64,000 nucleotides of DNA from JACCTU01 sp963848525 (GCA_963848525.1 CAWKDZ010000001.1:1-64000), one strand, 5' to 3'. Positions 1 through 8,878 are shown, counted from the stretch's first letter. A program made the numbers and translations. Notes: generated from the letters alone by a model not told the origin.

Positions 1-1606
1 CGGCCTTCTTGGCGCGGAGCACGCGCACGACCTGCAGCGCCGCGAGGCGTCCCGACGCGCCCATGATTCCACCACCGGGGTGTGTGGCCGCGCCGCACAT
101 CCAGAGGTTCTCGAGCGGCGTCCGGTAGCGCGCCCAGCCCGGCACGGGCCGGTTGAAGAAGAGCTGCTCGAGCGAGAGCTCGCCCTGGAAGATGTTTCCC
201 TCGGAGAGCCCGAACCGGTCCTCGATGTCCTTGGGGGTGAGCACCTGCGCGTGCAGGATCAGCTCGCGGATGTTCGGCGCCCGCTCCGCGATCGTGTCGA
301 CGACGGTCTCCCCGAACGCATCGCGCCGGCCGTCGTCCCATTCGTCGCCGTCGGCCAGGCGGTAGGGCGCGTACTGGACGAAGCAGCTCATGACGTGCTT
401 GCCCGGAGGCGCCATCGACGGGTCGACCAGGGTCGGGATGACCATGTCGATGTACGGACGCCGGCTGAAGCGCCCGGACTTCGCGTCGTCGTAGGCCTGC
501 TCCATGTAGTCGATGCTCGGGCTGAAGCTGATCGCGCCGCGCAGGTGGTCGCCCGCGCCGGGCAGGCACGTGAACTCGGGAAGCCCGTCCAGGGCCAGGT
601 TCACCTTCCCGCTGGAGCCCCGGTACCGGTAGCGCCCGACGTCCGCGAGGAACGACTCGTCGAGGAGGCCGGACGGCAGGAGCCGGAGGAACGTCTGCTG
701 CGGGTCCAGGCTCGACAGCGTCACCCGCCCGGTCACCTCGTCGCCCGCCGACGTGACGGCGCCGGTCACCTCGTCGCCTCGGGTCAGGAAGTGCTCGACG
801 GCGGTCTCGGTCCGGATCTCGGCACCGAACGACCGGGCGGCGCTCGCGATCGCCTCGCTGACTGCGCCGGTCCCTCCCCGCGGGATTCCCCAGGCTCGCA
901 GGACGCCGTCGATCTCGCCCATGTAGTGGTGCAGGAGGACGTAGGCGGTCCCCGGAGAGCGGATCCCCTGGAACGTGCCGATGATCCCGGAGGCGCTGAT
1001 CGTCGCCTTCAGCGGATCAGTCTCGAACCACTGGTCGAGGAAGTCGGCTGCGCTCATCGTCATCAGCTGGATGAACACCGCCCGCTGCTCCGTCGAGAGG
1101 CCGTTGAAAGAACGGGCGAGACGTGCGACCGGGAGCCATTCGCGCGGCTTGAGCCGGGTCGGGTCCGGCGGCGCAATGGACAGGATCGGCTTGATGAACC
1201 TCGCCATCTCGAACATCAGCCGGCTGTACTCCTCGTACGCCTCCGCGTCGCTCGCCGACCAGCGACGGAGCTCACGCACGGTGCGGCCGTGGTCGTTCAC
1301 ACGCCACAGGTAGTCGTCGTCGAGCGGCGTGAACGTTCCGTCGAGAGGCAGGATCTCGAGGCCGTGCTCCGGCAGCGAGAGCTCACGGACGATCTCGGGG
1401 CGGAGCAGCGAGACGACGTACGAGGCCACGCTGAACCGGAAGCCGGGGAACACCTCCTCGGTTACCGCCGCCCCGCCGAGAACGTGTCGCCGCTCCAGCA
1501 CGACGACCTTCAGTCCGGCTCGCGCGAGGTACGCCGCGGCGACGAGCCCGTTGTGCCCGCCGCCGACGATCACGGCGTCGTACGTGCGGTGATCGGAGCT
1601 CGCCAA
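1..1606 (-). CDS. NAD(P)/FAD-dependent oxidoreductase, phytoene-desaturase-like (PYROXD2 type), 3' end outside window
   Basis: Flavoprotein with a Rossmann FAD-binding motif right at the N-terminus (DAVIVGGGHNGLVAAAYLA) and the family's C-terminal FAD signature near the window edge (HPGGGIMGASGRLAA). About 535 codons are visible without a stop, so the C-terminus lies just outside. The order of motifs fits the phytoene dehydrogenase/CrtI superfamily, closest in feel to PYROXD2-like proteins; no carotenoid genes are nearby, so a carotenoid substrate should not be assumed. The only usable start is TTG at 1606, ten codons before the FAD motif. It is divergent from the aminomethyltransferase pair, 24 bp away, which suggests shared regulation. 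The family is secure, the substrate unknown. Confidence 0.85.
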   Translation of the reverse strand, partial: MASSDHRTYDAVIVGGGHNGLVAAAYLARAGLKVVVLERRHVLGGAAVTEEVFPGFRFSVASYVVSLLRPEIVRELSLPEHGLEILPLDGTFTPLDDDYLWRVNDHGRTVRELRRWSASDAEAYEEYSRLMFEMARFIKPILSIAPPDPTRLKPREWLPVARLARSFNGLSTEQRAVFIQLMTMSAADFLDQWFETDPLKATISASGIIGTFQGIRSPGTAYVLLHHYMGEIDGVLRAWGIPRGGTGAVSEAIASAARSFGAEIRTETAVEHFLTRGDEVTGAVTSAGDEVTGRVTLSSLDPQQTFLRLLPSGLLDESFLADVGRYRYRGSSGKVNLALDGLPEFTCLPGAGDHLRGAISFSPSIDYMEQAYDDAKSGRFSRRPYIDMVIPTLVDPSMAPPGKHVMSCFVQYAPYRLADGDEWDDGRRDAFGETVVDTIAERAPNIRELILHAQVLTPKDIEDRFGLSEGNIFQGELSLEQLFFNRPVPGWARYRTPLENLWMCGAATHPGGGIMGASGRLAALQVVRVLRAKKA

Positions 1607-1614
1607 AGCGACCC

Positions 1615-1621
1615 GATTATG
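1615..1621. promoter_or_regulatory. Overlapping divergent -10 elements between the flavoprotein and the aminomethyltransferase
   Basis: On the minus strand CATAAT (1621-1616) lies 9 nt before the TTG start at 1606. On the plus strand GATTAT (1615-1620) lies 10 nt before the ATG at 1631. The two hexamers overlap, so polymerase could engage only one direction at a time. Neither gene has a convincing Shine-Dalgarno sequence, so both transcripts may be leaderless. This is an inference from sequence. Confidence 0.45.
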
Positions 1622-1630
1622 CTTGCCGAC

Positions 1631-2776
1631 ATGCCCGGGCCCTTCGACATGGAGACGGTTCAGCGTGGAGCGCGCTTGCGGCGCAGCCCCTTCTACGAGG
1701 CGACGCAGCGGCACGGCCCGAAGGGCTTCACCGTCTACAACCACACGCTCTTCCCGATCAACTACGACGATTTCGAGGCCGAGTACTGGCACCTGCTGAA
1801 CCACGTGACGCTCTGGGACGTCTCCGTCGAGCGCAACGTGGAGGTGACGGGCCCGGACGGCTTCCGCTTCGCGCAGCTGCTCACCTGCCGCGACCTCAGC
1901 GCGTGCGCGGTCGGCCAGGGCAAGTACGTGCTGATCACCGCGCCGGACGGCGGAATCCTCAACGACCCGGTGATGCTGCGGCTCGACGAGAACACGTTCT
2001 GGTTCGCGCTCGCGGACAGCGACGTGCTGCCGTACGCGAAAGGGCTGGCGGCGTACGCGGGGATGGACGTGCAGCTCTCGGAGGTCGAGGCGTACCCGCT
2101 GCAGATCCAGGGCCCAAAGTCGAAGGACGTCGTCCGGGGCCTGTTCGGCGACGACATCCTCGACCTCGGCTACTACCACTTCCGCCGCCTCGAGCTGGGC
2201 GACATCCCGCTCATCCTCACCCGGACCGGCTGGACGTCGGAGGTCGGATACGAGATCTACCTCCTCGACGCCTCGCGCGGAACCGACCTGTGGGACCGGA
2301 TCATGGAGGCGGGCGAGCCGTACGAGATCCGGCCGACGGGGCCGGTGGACATCCGCCGGATCGAGGGAGGCATCTTCAACTGGGGTGCCGACATGACCTA
2401 CGAGAACAACCCCTTCGAGTTGGGCCTCGACCGGCTCGTCGACCTGGACACCGAGGCGGATTTCGTCGCCCGCGACGCGCTCACGAGGATTCGCGACGAG
2501 GGCGTGAAGCAGAAGATCGTCGGCGTCGAGATCGACGGCGACCGGCTGGAGATGAACGCGACGGACTGGCCGGTTTCGGCCGACGGCGCGAGCGGACGGG
2601 TGACCTCCGCCGTCTACTCGCCCCGTCTCGGGAAGAACATCGGGTACGCGTGGCTCCCGGTCGAGCACACCGAGCTCGGGACGCACGTCGCGGTGGAGAC
2701 ACCCGACGGTACGAGGGACGCGACGATCGCTTCGCTGCCCTTCTTCGACCCCGAGAAGCAGATCCCGAAGTCCTAG
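1631..2776 (+). CDS. GcvT-fold aminomethyltransferase, DmdA-like
   Basis: A 381-residue member of the glycine cleavage T-protein superfamily, which moves or removes methyl groups onto tetrahydrofolate. The N-terminal stretch (RSPFYEATQRHG, FTVYNHTLFP) and the core (GGILNDPVMLRL, RTGWTSEVGYEIY, RRIEGGIFNWG) resemble the DMSP-demethylase (DmdA) branch more than classical GcvT. Related proteins act on betaine-like, sarcosine-like or O-methyl substrates, so the real methyl donor is open. ATG 1631 is chosen; ATG 1619 would add four residues. It is followed 7 nt later by a second GcvT-family gene, and the pair likely forms an operon acting with the divergent flavoprotein in one-carbon metabolism. 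Confidence 0.8.
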   Translation: MPGPFDMETVQRGARLRRSPFYEATQRHGPKGFTVYNHTLFPINYDDFEAEYWHLLNHVTLWDVSVERNVEVTGPDGFRFAQLLTCRDLSACAVGQGKYVLITAPDGGILNDPVMLRLDENTFWFALADSDVLPYAKGLAAYAGMDVQLSEVEAYPLQIQGPKSKDVVRGLFGDDILDLGYYHFRRLELGDIPLILTRTGWTSEVGYEIYLLDASRGTDLWDRIMEAGEPYEIRPTGPVDIRRIEGGIFNWGADMTYENNPFELGLDRLVDLDTEADFVARDALTRIRDEGVKQKIVGVEIDGDRLEMNATDWPVSADGASGRVTSAVYSPRLGKNIGYAWLPVEHTELGTHVAVETPDGTRDATIASLPFFDPEKQIPKS

Positions 2777-2783
2777 CTCCGCC

Positions 2784-4005
2784 GTGTCGGTCGGAACCGC
2801 GTTCTATCCCCGGACCGCACCACTCAACACGAAGCTGCAGTGGCGGGAGTGGTCGGGCTATCTCGCGGCGAGTGCGTACTCCGACTCCCACGAGATCGAG
2901 TACAACGCCATCCGCGAGGCGGCGGCGCTGATCGACGTCTCTCCGCTCTACAAGTACCTGGTCTCCGGGCCCGACGCCATGCGGCTCGTCGACCGCGTGA
3001 TCACGCGGGACGCGAGCAAGCTCGCTGTCGGCCGCGTCTACTACACGTCCTGGTGCAACGAGGACGGCCGCGTGGTCGACGACGGGACCGTCGCCCGGCT
3101 AGAGGAGCAGACCTACCGCTGGACCGCCGCCGACTCGTCGCTCCGCTGGCTCCGGATGAACGCTCGCGGGCTGGACGTCGAGGTCGAGGACGTGAGCGAA
3201 CGCATCTCCGCGCTGGCCGTGCAGGGGCCGCTGAGCCGAGACGTGCTCGAGGCGGCCACCGAGACGTCCTGGGGCGACCTCAAGTACTTCGGCCGGCGGG
3301 CGGCGCAGGTCGGCAGCATCCCCGTCGACGTCTCCCGGACCGGCTACACGGGCGACCTCGGCTACGAGGTGTGGGTCGAGAGCGCTCAGGCGGTCGAGCT
3401 CTGGGACGCCCTCGTGCGGGCCGGGAGCGCCTACGGCATCCGGCCGGCCGGGATGCTCGCCCTCGACATCGCGCGGATCGAGGCAGGGCTGATCCTGATC
3501 GAAGCGGATTTCGACTCGGTCCGCCGCGCGCTGATCCCCGAGCAGTCGTACTCGCCCTTCGAGCTGGGCGTCCTGGGCCGCTTCGTCGACTTCGCGAAGC
3601 CGGTGGAGTTCGTCGGCCGTCGGGCGCTCGAGCGTGAACAGGATCGCGGCGGGCCGCCGCGGAGGCTCGTCGGGCTCGAAGCTCGACTGGGAGCCACTCG
3701 AGGAGCTGTACCGCGCGCAGGGGCTGACGCCGACGCTGGAGCCGGCCGCCTCGCGCGTCCCCGTTCCCGTGTACACGCGGGGCCGCCAGATCGGCAAGGC
3801 GACCAGCACGACGTGGAGCCCGACGCTGAAGAAGGTGGTTGCGCTCGCGTCAGTCGCCGCCGACCGAAGCGAGCTCGGCACGAGGATCGACGTCGAGTGG
3901 ACGGTGGAGGCGCGGCGCAGCCGGACGCCGGGGACGGTGGTGGAGCTGCCGTTCTTCAACCCGACGCGCAAGACCTCGACGGTCGCTCGTTCACCAGCCG
4001 CCTAG
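2784..4005 (+). pseudogene. Second GcvT-family aminomethyltransferase, frameshifted
   Basis: Starts at GTG 2784 and reads as a T-protein paralogue (IDVSPLYKY, RTGYTGDLGYEVW, DIARIEAGLILI) until about 3680. The family C-terminal barrel then continues one frame over (LDWEPLEELY, GRQIGKATSTTWSPTLKK, ELPFFNP) to the TAG at 4003-4005. Removing one A from the AA at 3679-3680 joins the halves as GLELDWEP, giving 406 residues, the normal family length. Both halves are well conserved, so a one-base assembly insertion is as likely as true inactivation. It is tandem with the DmdA-like gene and probably cotranscribed. Confidence 0.75.
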
Positions 4006-4107
4006 CTTCACAGTCGACGAACTCCACGAGGACGCGACCGACGAACTGGCGTGGCCGAGTGGCGAAGCGGTCGGGATCGACTCCTACTGGGAAGTTGGCG
4101 ATCTGAA

Positions 4108-4123
4108 GAGCCGCCGGCGGCTC
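4108..4123. repeat. Perfect 16-bp palindrome at the convergent gene junction
   Basis: GAGCCGCCGGCGGCTC is perfectly self-complementary and overlaps the stop codon of the minus-strand gene that ends at 4122. It sits between two convergent genes and could fold into a short terminator-like stem, but no T-run follows on either strand. The rest of 4006-4121 shows nothing recognisable. Confidence 0.35.
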
Positions 4124-4667
4124 ATGCGTCGCCGTCGCTTTGGACGTCGACTTTGACGATTTCGTGCGCGCGGACCCACTCGTTTGCGAGTTCGATCCCC
4201 TGCGCACGGTCGATCGCTTCGAGCAGCGGCTTCATCCACAGGTGCTCGAGCAGCACGATCGCGGCGGAGGTTTCGTTCGGTACCGCCTGCGTTACTCGGA
4301 AGACGTCGTCCTCGTCGAACAGGTGGCCGTCGGCCAGCTCGGCTGCGCCTGCGATCGAGCCAGGTTCGATCCCCTCTGCGCCAAACGCGGCGAAGCCGGC
4401 GAGCGAACCGACATAAGAGCCAAACGCCACTGCCTCCTCCCAGTCGAGATCGGTCGCCGTCGACACCATGACGTTGCCAGCCCCGTCCTTCCGCACGACC
4501 AGCAGGTCGATGATCCGGACGATCTCGTGGCGCTTGAGGCGCTCGAGCGCGGGCAGGATCTCGCCCTTGAAGCGATTGCCCGCAAAGGCGAACGTGAGCA
4601 TCTGGATCGGCCCGAGCGACTCGACCACGGGCGGCTCCGACTCGCCAGGAGACTCAGAGTCGGTCAT
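4122..4667 (-). CDS. DUF6325/DUF1269-like small conserved protein
   Basis: A 181-residue protein that begins with a short acidic disordered tail, then carries the hallmark core GPIQMLTFAFAGNRFKGEI followed by ALERL, RIIDLLVVRKD and a C-terminal AAIVLLEHLW segment. This pattern matches actinobacterial DUF6325/DUF1269-like proteins of unknown function that often sit with stress genes. Start ATG 4667 is supported by TATCGT at 4679-4674, six nt upstream, so the mRNA is probably leaderless. No transmembrane segment is evident. Function cannot be deduced; the family call is reasonably firm. Confidence 0.7.
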   Translation of the reverse strand: MTDSESPGESEPPVVESLGPIQMLTFAFAGNRFKGEILPALERLKRHEIVRIIDLLVVRKDGAGNVMVSTATDLDWEEAVAFGSYVGSLAGFAAFGAEGIEPGSIAGAAELADGHLFDEDDVFRVTQAVPNETSAAIVLLEHLWMKPLLEAIDRAQGIELANEWVRAHEIVKVDVQSDGDA

Positions 4668-4700
4668 TGAACAACGATAGTCGCCTGGGTTGTGACGTTC

Positions 4701-4713
4701 AGTGCCTGGCACT
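4701..4713. repeat. Palindromic repeat AGTGCCTGGCACT, copy 1
   Basis: AGTGCC and GGCACT arms flank a single base. It is followed at once by a degenerate second copy (TGTCTGGCACC) and, further on, CGTAAC and GCCAATC. The same ordered words recur after the second copy at 10925, so the repeated unit is about 45 bp rather than just the palindrome. It lies in the intergenic space 4668-4804 between two minus-strand genes. Confidence 0.6.
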
Positions 4714-4804
4714 GTGTCTGGCACCAGCCGTAACGATCTCGTGCCAATCCATCCACAGCCCTGGCCACGCCTCGGCGCGCGTGCCCGGCAAGATCGGGCG
4801 CGGT

Positions 4805-5956
4805 TCAGGCCCCGAAAGCCGTGCTCGGGCGCTGGCTCGGGGTGAGCTCGTCTTGCTCCTTGGCGATGCCGCGGGCTCTGTCGACCTCGAATCGAGCTTG
4901 ATCGATGCCCGCCTCGGTGCGTGCTTCCCCGGTGATTCGTTCGTGCAGGACTGCAGTCTGCTCGCGCAGTCGGTGCGCCTCGAGCCGATCCCGTTCCCGC
5001 AGTGCAGCGGCAACCTCCTCGTACACCGCGCCGCTGACCATCAGGTGCGACAGCTTCATCGCAAGCGCGATCAGGTCGAGACACACGAACAGCCCGAGCA
5101 CGAACAGGATGTATTTCGAGACCTCCGGGTGTTGCTTCTCGATCGCCGAGAGCGCCACTGCCTTCGCGAGCAGATCCTGGTCGTTCGCGATCGCGTCGAC
5201 GCGCGCCTTGGTCTCGGTCACCTGAGCGTTCTGCCAGTCGTCGATCTGCGCCTTGAGCGCGGCGACCTTCTTACGGTTCAGGGGTCGATCACGCTCGAGT
5301 GCCGCGCGCGCGATGCCCGCCTGGGTCGCGTAGTAGCGACACCAGTGCCCGCACCCCGTGCGGTGCGTGCGCGAGCAGGACGGGTCGTCGTTCTCGCAGC
5401 GCGACAGGCGGGTGAACGTGCTGACGCGTTGCTCGAGCGTGATCTCGCGCTTCTCGATCGCGGCGATCTGCGCGGTCGCCGCCTTGATCCTCGGCTCGTA
5501 GAAAGCGAGCGCGGCCTGTCGTGCTTCCTTCTGCTCGACGGCGCTGGTCTGTGTCAGCTGCTTCGAGATCGACGGCGCGAAGATGAACTGGACCATCGGC
5601 AGGCCGAGAACGAGCGCAAGCATCACCGAGAGCGCCGCGCGTGGAACAGCGAGCATCAGATTGCCGACGCGACTCGTCCCGAAGCTCTTGTAGATCAGCC
5701 GGTCGATGACGCAGATGACCGCCGTCCACACGATTCCGAGCCAGAGGAGGTGCGTGATCGGGACGTTCCACCACCCGCTCGCCGCGACCGCAACCGCGAA
5801 GCCGGTGACGCCGGCCATCGCCACGATCACGAGCCCCTGGGCCTGGAGGAAGCTGCGCTCGCTCGGGACGAGCGCCAACACGCGCGCTTCGGCCCCGGCG
5901 AACCAGGCCCAGCCGAGCCTGCGCGTCTTCGTCCGTGTGCTGTTGGTCTCGCTCAT
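4805..5956 (-). CDS. DUF4407 membrane protein
   Basis: A 383-residue protein with membrane segments near residues 41-60, 67-86 and 104-124, a long helical soluble middle (about 130-270, rich in Ala, Glu, Lys, Arg), a fourth membrane segment near 275-296 and a charged helical tail. This layout, with VIDRLIY after the second segment, is that of DUF4407, a family of unknown function. Unusual here are four cysteines at about 187, 194, 202 and 206 in the soluble region, arranged like a small metal- or disulfide-stabilised knob. ATG 5956 is chosen because upstream sequence in frame lacks family character. No operon partner overlaps it. Confidence 0.75.
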   Translation of the reverse strand: MSETNSTRTKTRRLGWAWFAGAEARVLALVPSERSFLQAQGLVIVAMAGVTGFAVAVAASGWWNVPITHLLWLGIVWTAVICVIDRLIYKSFGTSRVGNLMLAVPRAALSVMLALVLGLPMVQFIFAPSISKQLTQTSAVEQKEARQAALAFYEPRIKAATAQIAAIEKREITLEQRVSTFTRLSRCENDDPSCSRTHRTGCGHWCRYYATQAGIARAALERDRPLNRKKVAALKAQIDDWQNAQVTETKARVDAIANDQDLLAKAVALSAIEKQHPEVSKYILFVLGLFVCLDLIALAMKLSHLMVSGAVYEEVAAALRERDRLEAHRLREQTAVLHERITGEARTEAGIDQARFEVDRARGIAKEQDELTPSQRPSTAFGA

Positions 5957-6127
5957 TCGTGTGCGTCGACGCGACTCAGGCCAGACGCTGAGTCGTCGGC
6001 GCTGCGGGAGACGTTCTACCCGAGCGTTGCGCCCGGCGACTAGCGTAATTGGGTCATCTTGCTGAGCCGGCGTGCAACTCACAGGCCTCTCTCAGCTTCG
6101 ACTCCACCCTCAGCGAAGGAGAACTGA

Positions 6128-6661
6128 ATGGGAAAGCTGATCGCAACCACGCAAGCCACCCTCGACGGCGTCATCGACCCGGTCGGCGAGTGGGTCGACC
6201 CGGACGGAGACCACGCCCACTACTCGTTCGAGCGTCAGGCGAGATCGAGCGGGCTGGTGCTCGGCCGCAAGACCTACGAAGGGCTGGCGGGATATTGGCC
6301 GAGTCAGACGGGCAAGTGGGCGGACATGGTCAACCCGTTGCCGAAGTACGTCGGGTCCAAGACCCTGTCCGGAGAGCTCGAGTGGAACGCGACCTTGCTC
6401 GAAGGGGACATCGAGGACTCGATCCCGAAGCTGAAGGACGCGGTCGACGGTGACCTCTTCATGCACGGCAGCGGCGAGTTCGCGTACGCCCTCGCCGAGA
6501 AGCGCCTGATCGACGAGTACGAGGTCTACGTGAACCCGCTCGTCTGGGGCGAGGGAAACGTCCATATGCTCGGCGACCGGGGAACCGTCCGGATGCAGCT
6601 CGACGACGTGAAGCGGTTCGACTCCGGAGTGGTCCTTCTCACCTACCTCCCAAAGTCTTGA
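6128..6661 (+). CDS. Dihydrofolate-reductase-like protein (RibD C-terminal family)
   Basis: A 177-residue single-domain protein with the RibD-C/DHFR-like fold. Visible marks are the N-terminal strand and loop MGKLIATTQATLDGVI, the nucleotide-binding turn GLVLGRKTYEGLAGYW, a later GDLFMHGSGEFAYAL segment and the C-terminal strand GVVLLTYL. These stand-alone reductases use NADPH; the substrate is unknown and a true folate role is not implied. Start is supported by a strong AAGGAG Shine-Dalgarno seven bases before ATG 6128. The gene converges with, and overlaps by 19 bp, the alpha/beta hydrolase on the other strand. Confidence 0.85.
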   Translation: MGKLIATTQATLDGVIDPVGEWVDPDGDHAHYSFERQARSSGLVLGRKTYEGLAGYWPSQTGKWADMVNPLPKYVGSKTLSGELEWNATLLEGDIEDSIPKLKDAVDGDLFMHGSGEFAYALAEKRLIDEYEVYVNPLVWGEGNVHMLGDRGTVRMQLDDVKRFDSGVVLLTYLPKS

Positions 6662-7512
6662 CCGCGGGAGCCCGCCCCGCGGTGGATGAACTCGATGATC
6701 ATCGGCCAGAAGCGGTCAGGAGCGTCCTTCCACGCCCAGTGACCTGCTCCGTCGACCACTTCGAGCTGCCCGATCCCTTCGGGCAAGGCCGCGACGATCT
6801 CTTCGGCGGCGCCGATCGGCGTAACTGGGTCGAGCTCACCGACGGCGACGAGCGTCGGACTGTCGACGCGGTTGAGCTGGGCGACGATGTCGGTTCGGCG
6901 GACCATCCCCATCCCCGGGGCGTTGAGCTCGAGATTCTTCCGCGCGCGAGCCCGCTGCTCGTCGTCCGGAACGTGTGGGCCGAAAGCGGCGGCGACACGA
7001 GCCGATTCCTCGTCAGACACCTCCTCGCCGGCGTAGCTGCGGCGCGCGATCTCGGCGACCTCGTCGCCTGCGACTCGGCGGAAGCCCGCGACTAGCCGCG
7101 CCGCGTCCCAGCGTGCAAATCCAGACTGGACGATGAGCCCGGCCGCATGCCCCGGGTGGCGCGCCCCGTAGAGCAGAACGATCGGGGCGCCCATCGAGTG
7201 CCCGAGGACGATTGGACCGGCGATTCCGACGATGTCGCAGAAGGCGCGGATGTCGTCCGCGGATGCTTCGAAGCTGAAGGTGGCTCCGTCGCCCCAGGCC
7301 GACCTTCCGTGCCCGCGCAGGTCGAGGTAGACAACCTGGACATGCTCCGCGAGCGGGGCGAAGTCCGGCTTGAAGTACGAGTGATCCCAGCCCCCAGGGC
7401 CGCCGTGGACGAGTACCACCGTCGGCCGCTCCCGCATCTCGCTCCCGTCGGGTACGAGTGCCTGCCCGTCGACGTCGAACCACAGTCGCGTGCCATTCAC
7501 GTCGACCTGCAT
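6643..7512 (-). CDS. Alpha/beta hydrolase, proline-iminopeptidase-like
   Basis: A 289-residue alpha/beta hydrolase. HGGPGG near residue 36 forms the oxyanion hole typical of prolyl iminopeptidases, GHSMG supplies the nucleophile serine, GELDPVTP contributes the acidic residue and GAGHWAW the histidine. DLRGHGRS is the usual strand-5 motif. No signal peptide, so cytoplasmic. It follows the beta-lactamase-like gene by 7 bp and is likely cotranscribed with it; both are serine hydrolases, which suggests a small catabolic or detoxifying unit. The substrate is unknown. Confidence 0.88.
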   Translation of the reverse strand: MQVDVNGTRLWFDVDGQALVPDGSEMRERPTVVLVHGGPGGWDHSYFKPDFAPLAEHVQVVYLDLRGHGRSAWGDGATFSFEASADDIRAFCDIVGIAGPIVLGHSMGAPIVLLYGARHPGHAAGLIVQSGFARWDAARLVAGFRRVAGDEVAEIARRSYAGEEVSDEESARVAAAFGPHVPDDEQRARARKNLELNAPGMGMVRRTDIVAQLNRVDSPTLVAVGELDPVTPIGAAEEIVAALPEGIGQLEVVDGAGHWAWKDAPDRFWPMIIEFIHRGAGSRGQDFGR

Positions 7513-7519
7513 CGCATCC

Positions 7520-8809
7520 TCACTCGTCGATACGTGGAAGCCCCCAGAGCATGATGTACAGCACCCGCGGCCGCCCGGTTGCGTCGAACGCTCCGAACGT
7601 CACCGTCGGGTTGTCCGGATTCATGGCATCGACGAGGAATGTCCGCTCGTCGAGCGGCAGCGCCTCCGTTTCCCCCTGGTCGCTCTTGATGCGCAGAGCG
7701 CCCGCGGTCGCGGTGACTTCAACCCGGCGGTCGGGCCACGCATAGATGCCGGCGAACCGCGAGAGGTCGCCGGCTGCACGGGGTGAAGCGCGGAGGCGGA
7801 GCGGCGGGACGCTGATCCCGAACGACGACTGCATCAGATCCGCGAACAGCGAGCGGTACATCGCGCGGCCGGTGCTGCTGTTCGTCAGCAAGACGACGGC
7901 CGCTTGAAGGTCGGGGACGATTCGGAGAACCGACCGCTCGCCGCTGATGACACTGTCCCAGCCCCACACCGAACCGCCGTCCCAATCGAACCGAGCCCAG
8001 CCGAGACACCAGGAATCGAGCCAGCCGTAGATCGAGGTCTCCGCGTGCACAGCACGCAGCGCCGCGAGGGACGAGTCTTGGAGGTGCAAAGAAGCGAAGC
8101 GCAGCAGATCCGTGACCGTCGAGACGACGCTCGTACCTGCCGGTCCGTACGCGCGTGAGACCAACGGCTCCACCGGCGCTGTGCCATCAGCGGTGATCTC
8201 GTGCCCCGCCGCGCGCCGCTTCCGAACGGCGTCGCTTGCGAAGCTCGTCTCGCCCATATCTGCGGCGGCAAAGAGATGACGCCGCATCGCATCCTCCCAC
8301 GCAGCGTTCGTCGCGGTCTCGATCACACGCCCGAGCAGACACCAACCGAGGTTCGTGTACGACCAGAAGTCGCCGGCGGGCGCGTCCGCGGGGATATCCG
8401 CCGCGAGCCGCGAGAGGGCGCTCTCATCTCGGTCGTTCCGGCTGGCGAAGTCGAACTCGAGCGCGGCGCGCAGCGGAAGCCCCGAGCAGTTCGCGAGCAG
8501 GCCGCGCAACGTCGCCGACTCGACCCACCCGCTTCCGCGGAGCTCCGGTACGTGCGCGACCACCGGGTCATCGAGCGACAATCGGCTCGCTTCGGCGAGA
8601 CGAGCGATCACCGTCGCGACCATCGACTTGGTCAGCGAGCCGACGCTGAAGACCGTTTCGCGTGTCACCGGCTCACCCGTTGCGACGTCTGCCACTCCGT
8701 ACGACGCGGTGGTGGACGCTCCCCCGCGCAGGATCCCGACTGCGGCCCCCGGAACCGAATGCCTGGAAGCGTGCTCAGCTAGCAGCTCCGACAGATCGCC
8801 CTCGTTCAC
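7520..8809 (-). CDS. Class C beta-lactamase-like serine hydrolase
   Basis: A 429-residue protein of the beta-lactamase/DD-peptidase superfamily. The SxxK motif appears as SLTK near residue 58 (FSVGSLTKSMVATVI), the Tyr-x-Asn motif as YTN (FWSYTNLGWCLLG), and the third KTG-like box is replaced by a G-W-D-S region (WGWDSVISG). There is no signal peptide, so this is more likely a cytoplasmic esterase or peptidase of the EstB/PbpX type than a resistance enzyme. GTG 8809 is preceded by TAGGGT six nt upstream, consistent with a leaderless transcript. It leads the two-gene unit with the downstream alpha/beta hydrolase. Confidence 0.85.
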   Translation of the reverse strand: MNEGDLSELLAEHASRHSVPGAAVGILRGGASTTASYGVADVATGEPVTRETVFSVGSLTKSMVATVIARLAEASRLSLDDPVVAHVPELRGSGWVESATLRGLLANCSGLPLRAALEFDFASRNDRDESALSRLAADIPADAPAGDFWSYTNLGWCLLGRVIETATNAAWEDAMRRHLFAAADMGETSFASDAVRKRRAAGHEITADGTAPVEPLVSRAYGPAGTSVVSTVTDLLRFASLHLQDSSLAALRAVHAETSIYGWLDSWCLGWARFDWDGGSVWGWDSVISGERSVLRIVPDLQAAVVLLTNSSTGRAMYRSLFADLMQSSFGISVPPLRLRASPRAAGDLSRFAGIYAWPDRRVEVTATAGALRIKSDQGETEALPLDERTFLVDAMNPDNPTVTFGAFDATGRPRVLYIMLWGLPRIDE

Positions 8810-8849
8810 GCGACAACCCTACGACGCACCGGGCTCCGAGACTGTCACC

Positions 8850-8878
8850 TTGTCTTGCTGAGAGCTCTGATTTACGCT
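8850..8878 (+). promoter_or_regulatory. Sigma-70-type promoter for the RTX-like secreted protein
   Basis: TTGTCT (8850-8855), a 17-bp spacer and TACGCT (8873-8878) give a well-spaced -35/-10 pair. The transcript would start near 8885, leaving a leader of about 25 nt that includes the purine-rich GAGGGGGG ahead of ATG 8910. Confidence 0.5.

Noticed and set aside
80..1618. Plus-strand extension of the DmdA-like gene to position 80
   Set aside because: This part is antisense to the flavoprotein and reads as Arg/Val/Glu-rich noise; the family starts at 1631.
4056..4110. tRNA-Ser/Leu-like start (GCGTGGCCGAGTGGCGAAG)
   Set aside because: No matching T-arm or acceptor 3' strand follows; only the D-arm-like words match, so it is not a tRNA gene.
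4667..6043. Plus-strand open frame of 458 codons
   Set aside because: Antisense to the DUF4407 gene, which has proper membrane segments; the plus frame is compositionally shadow-like.
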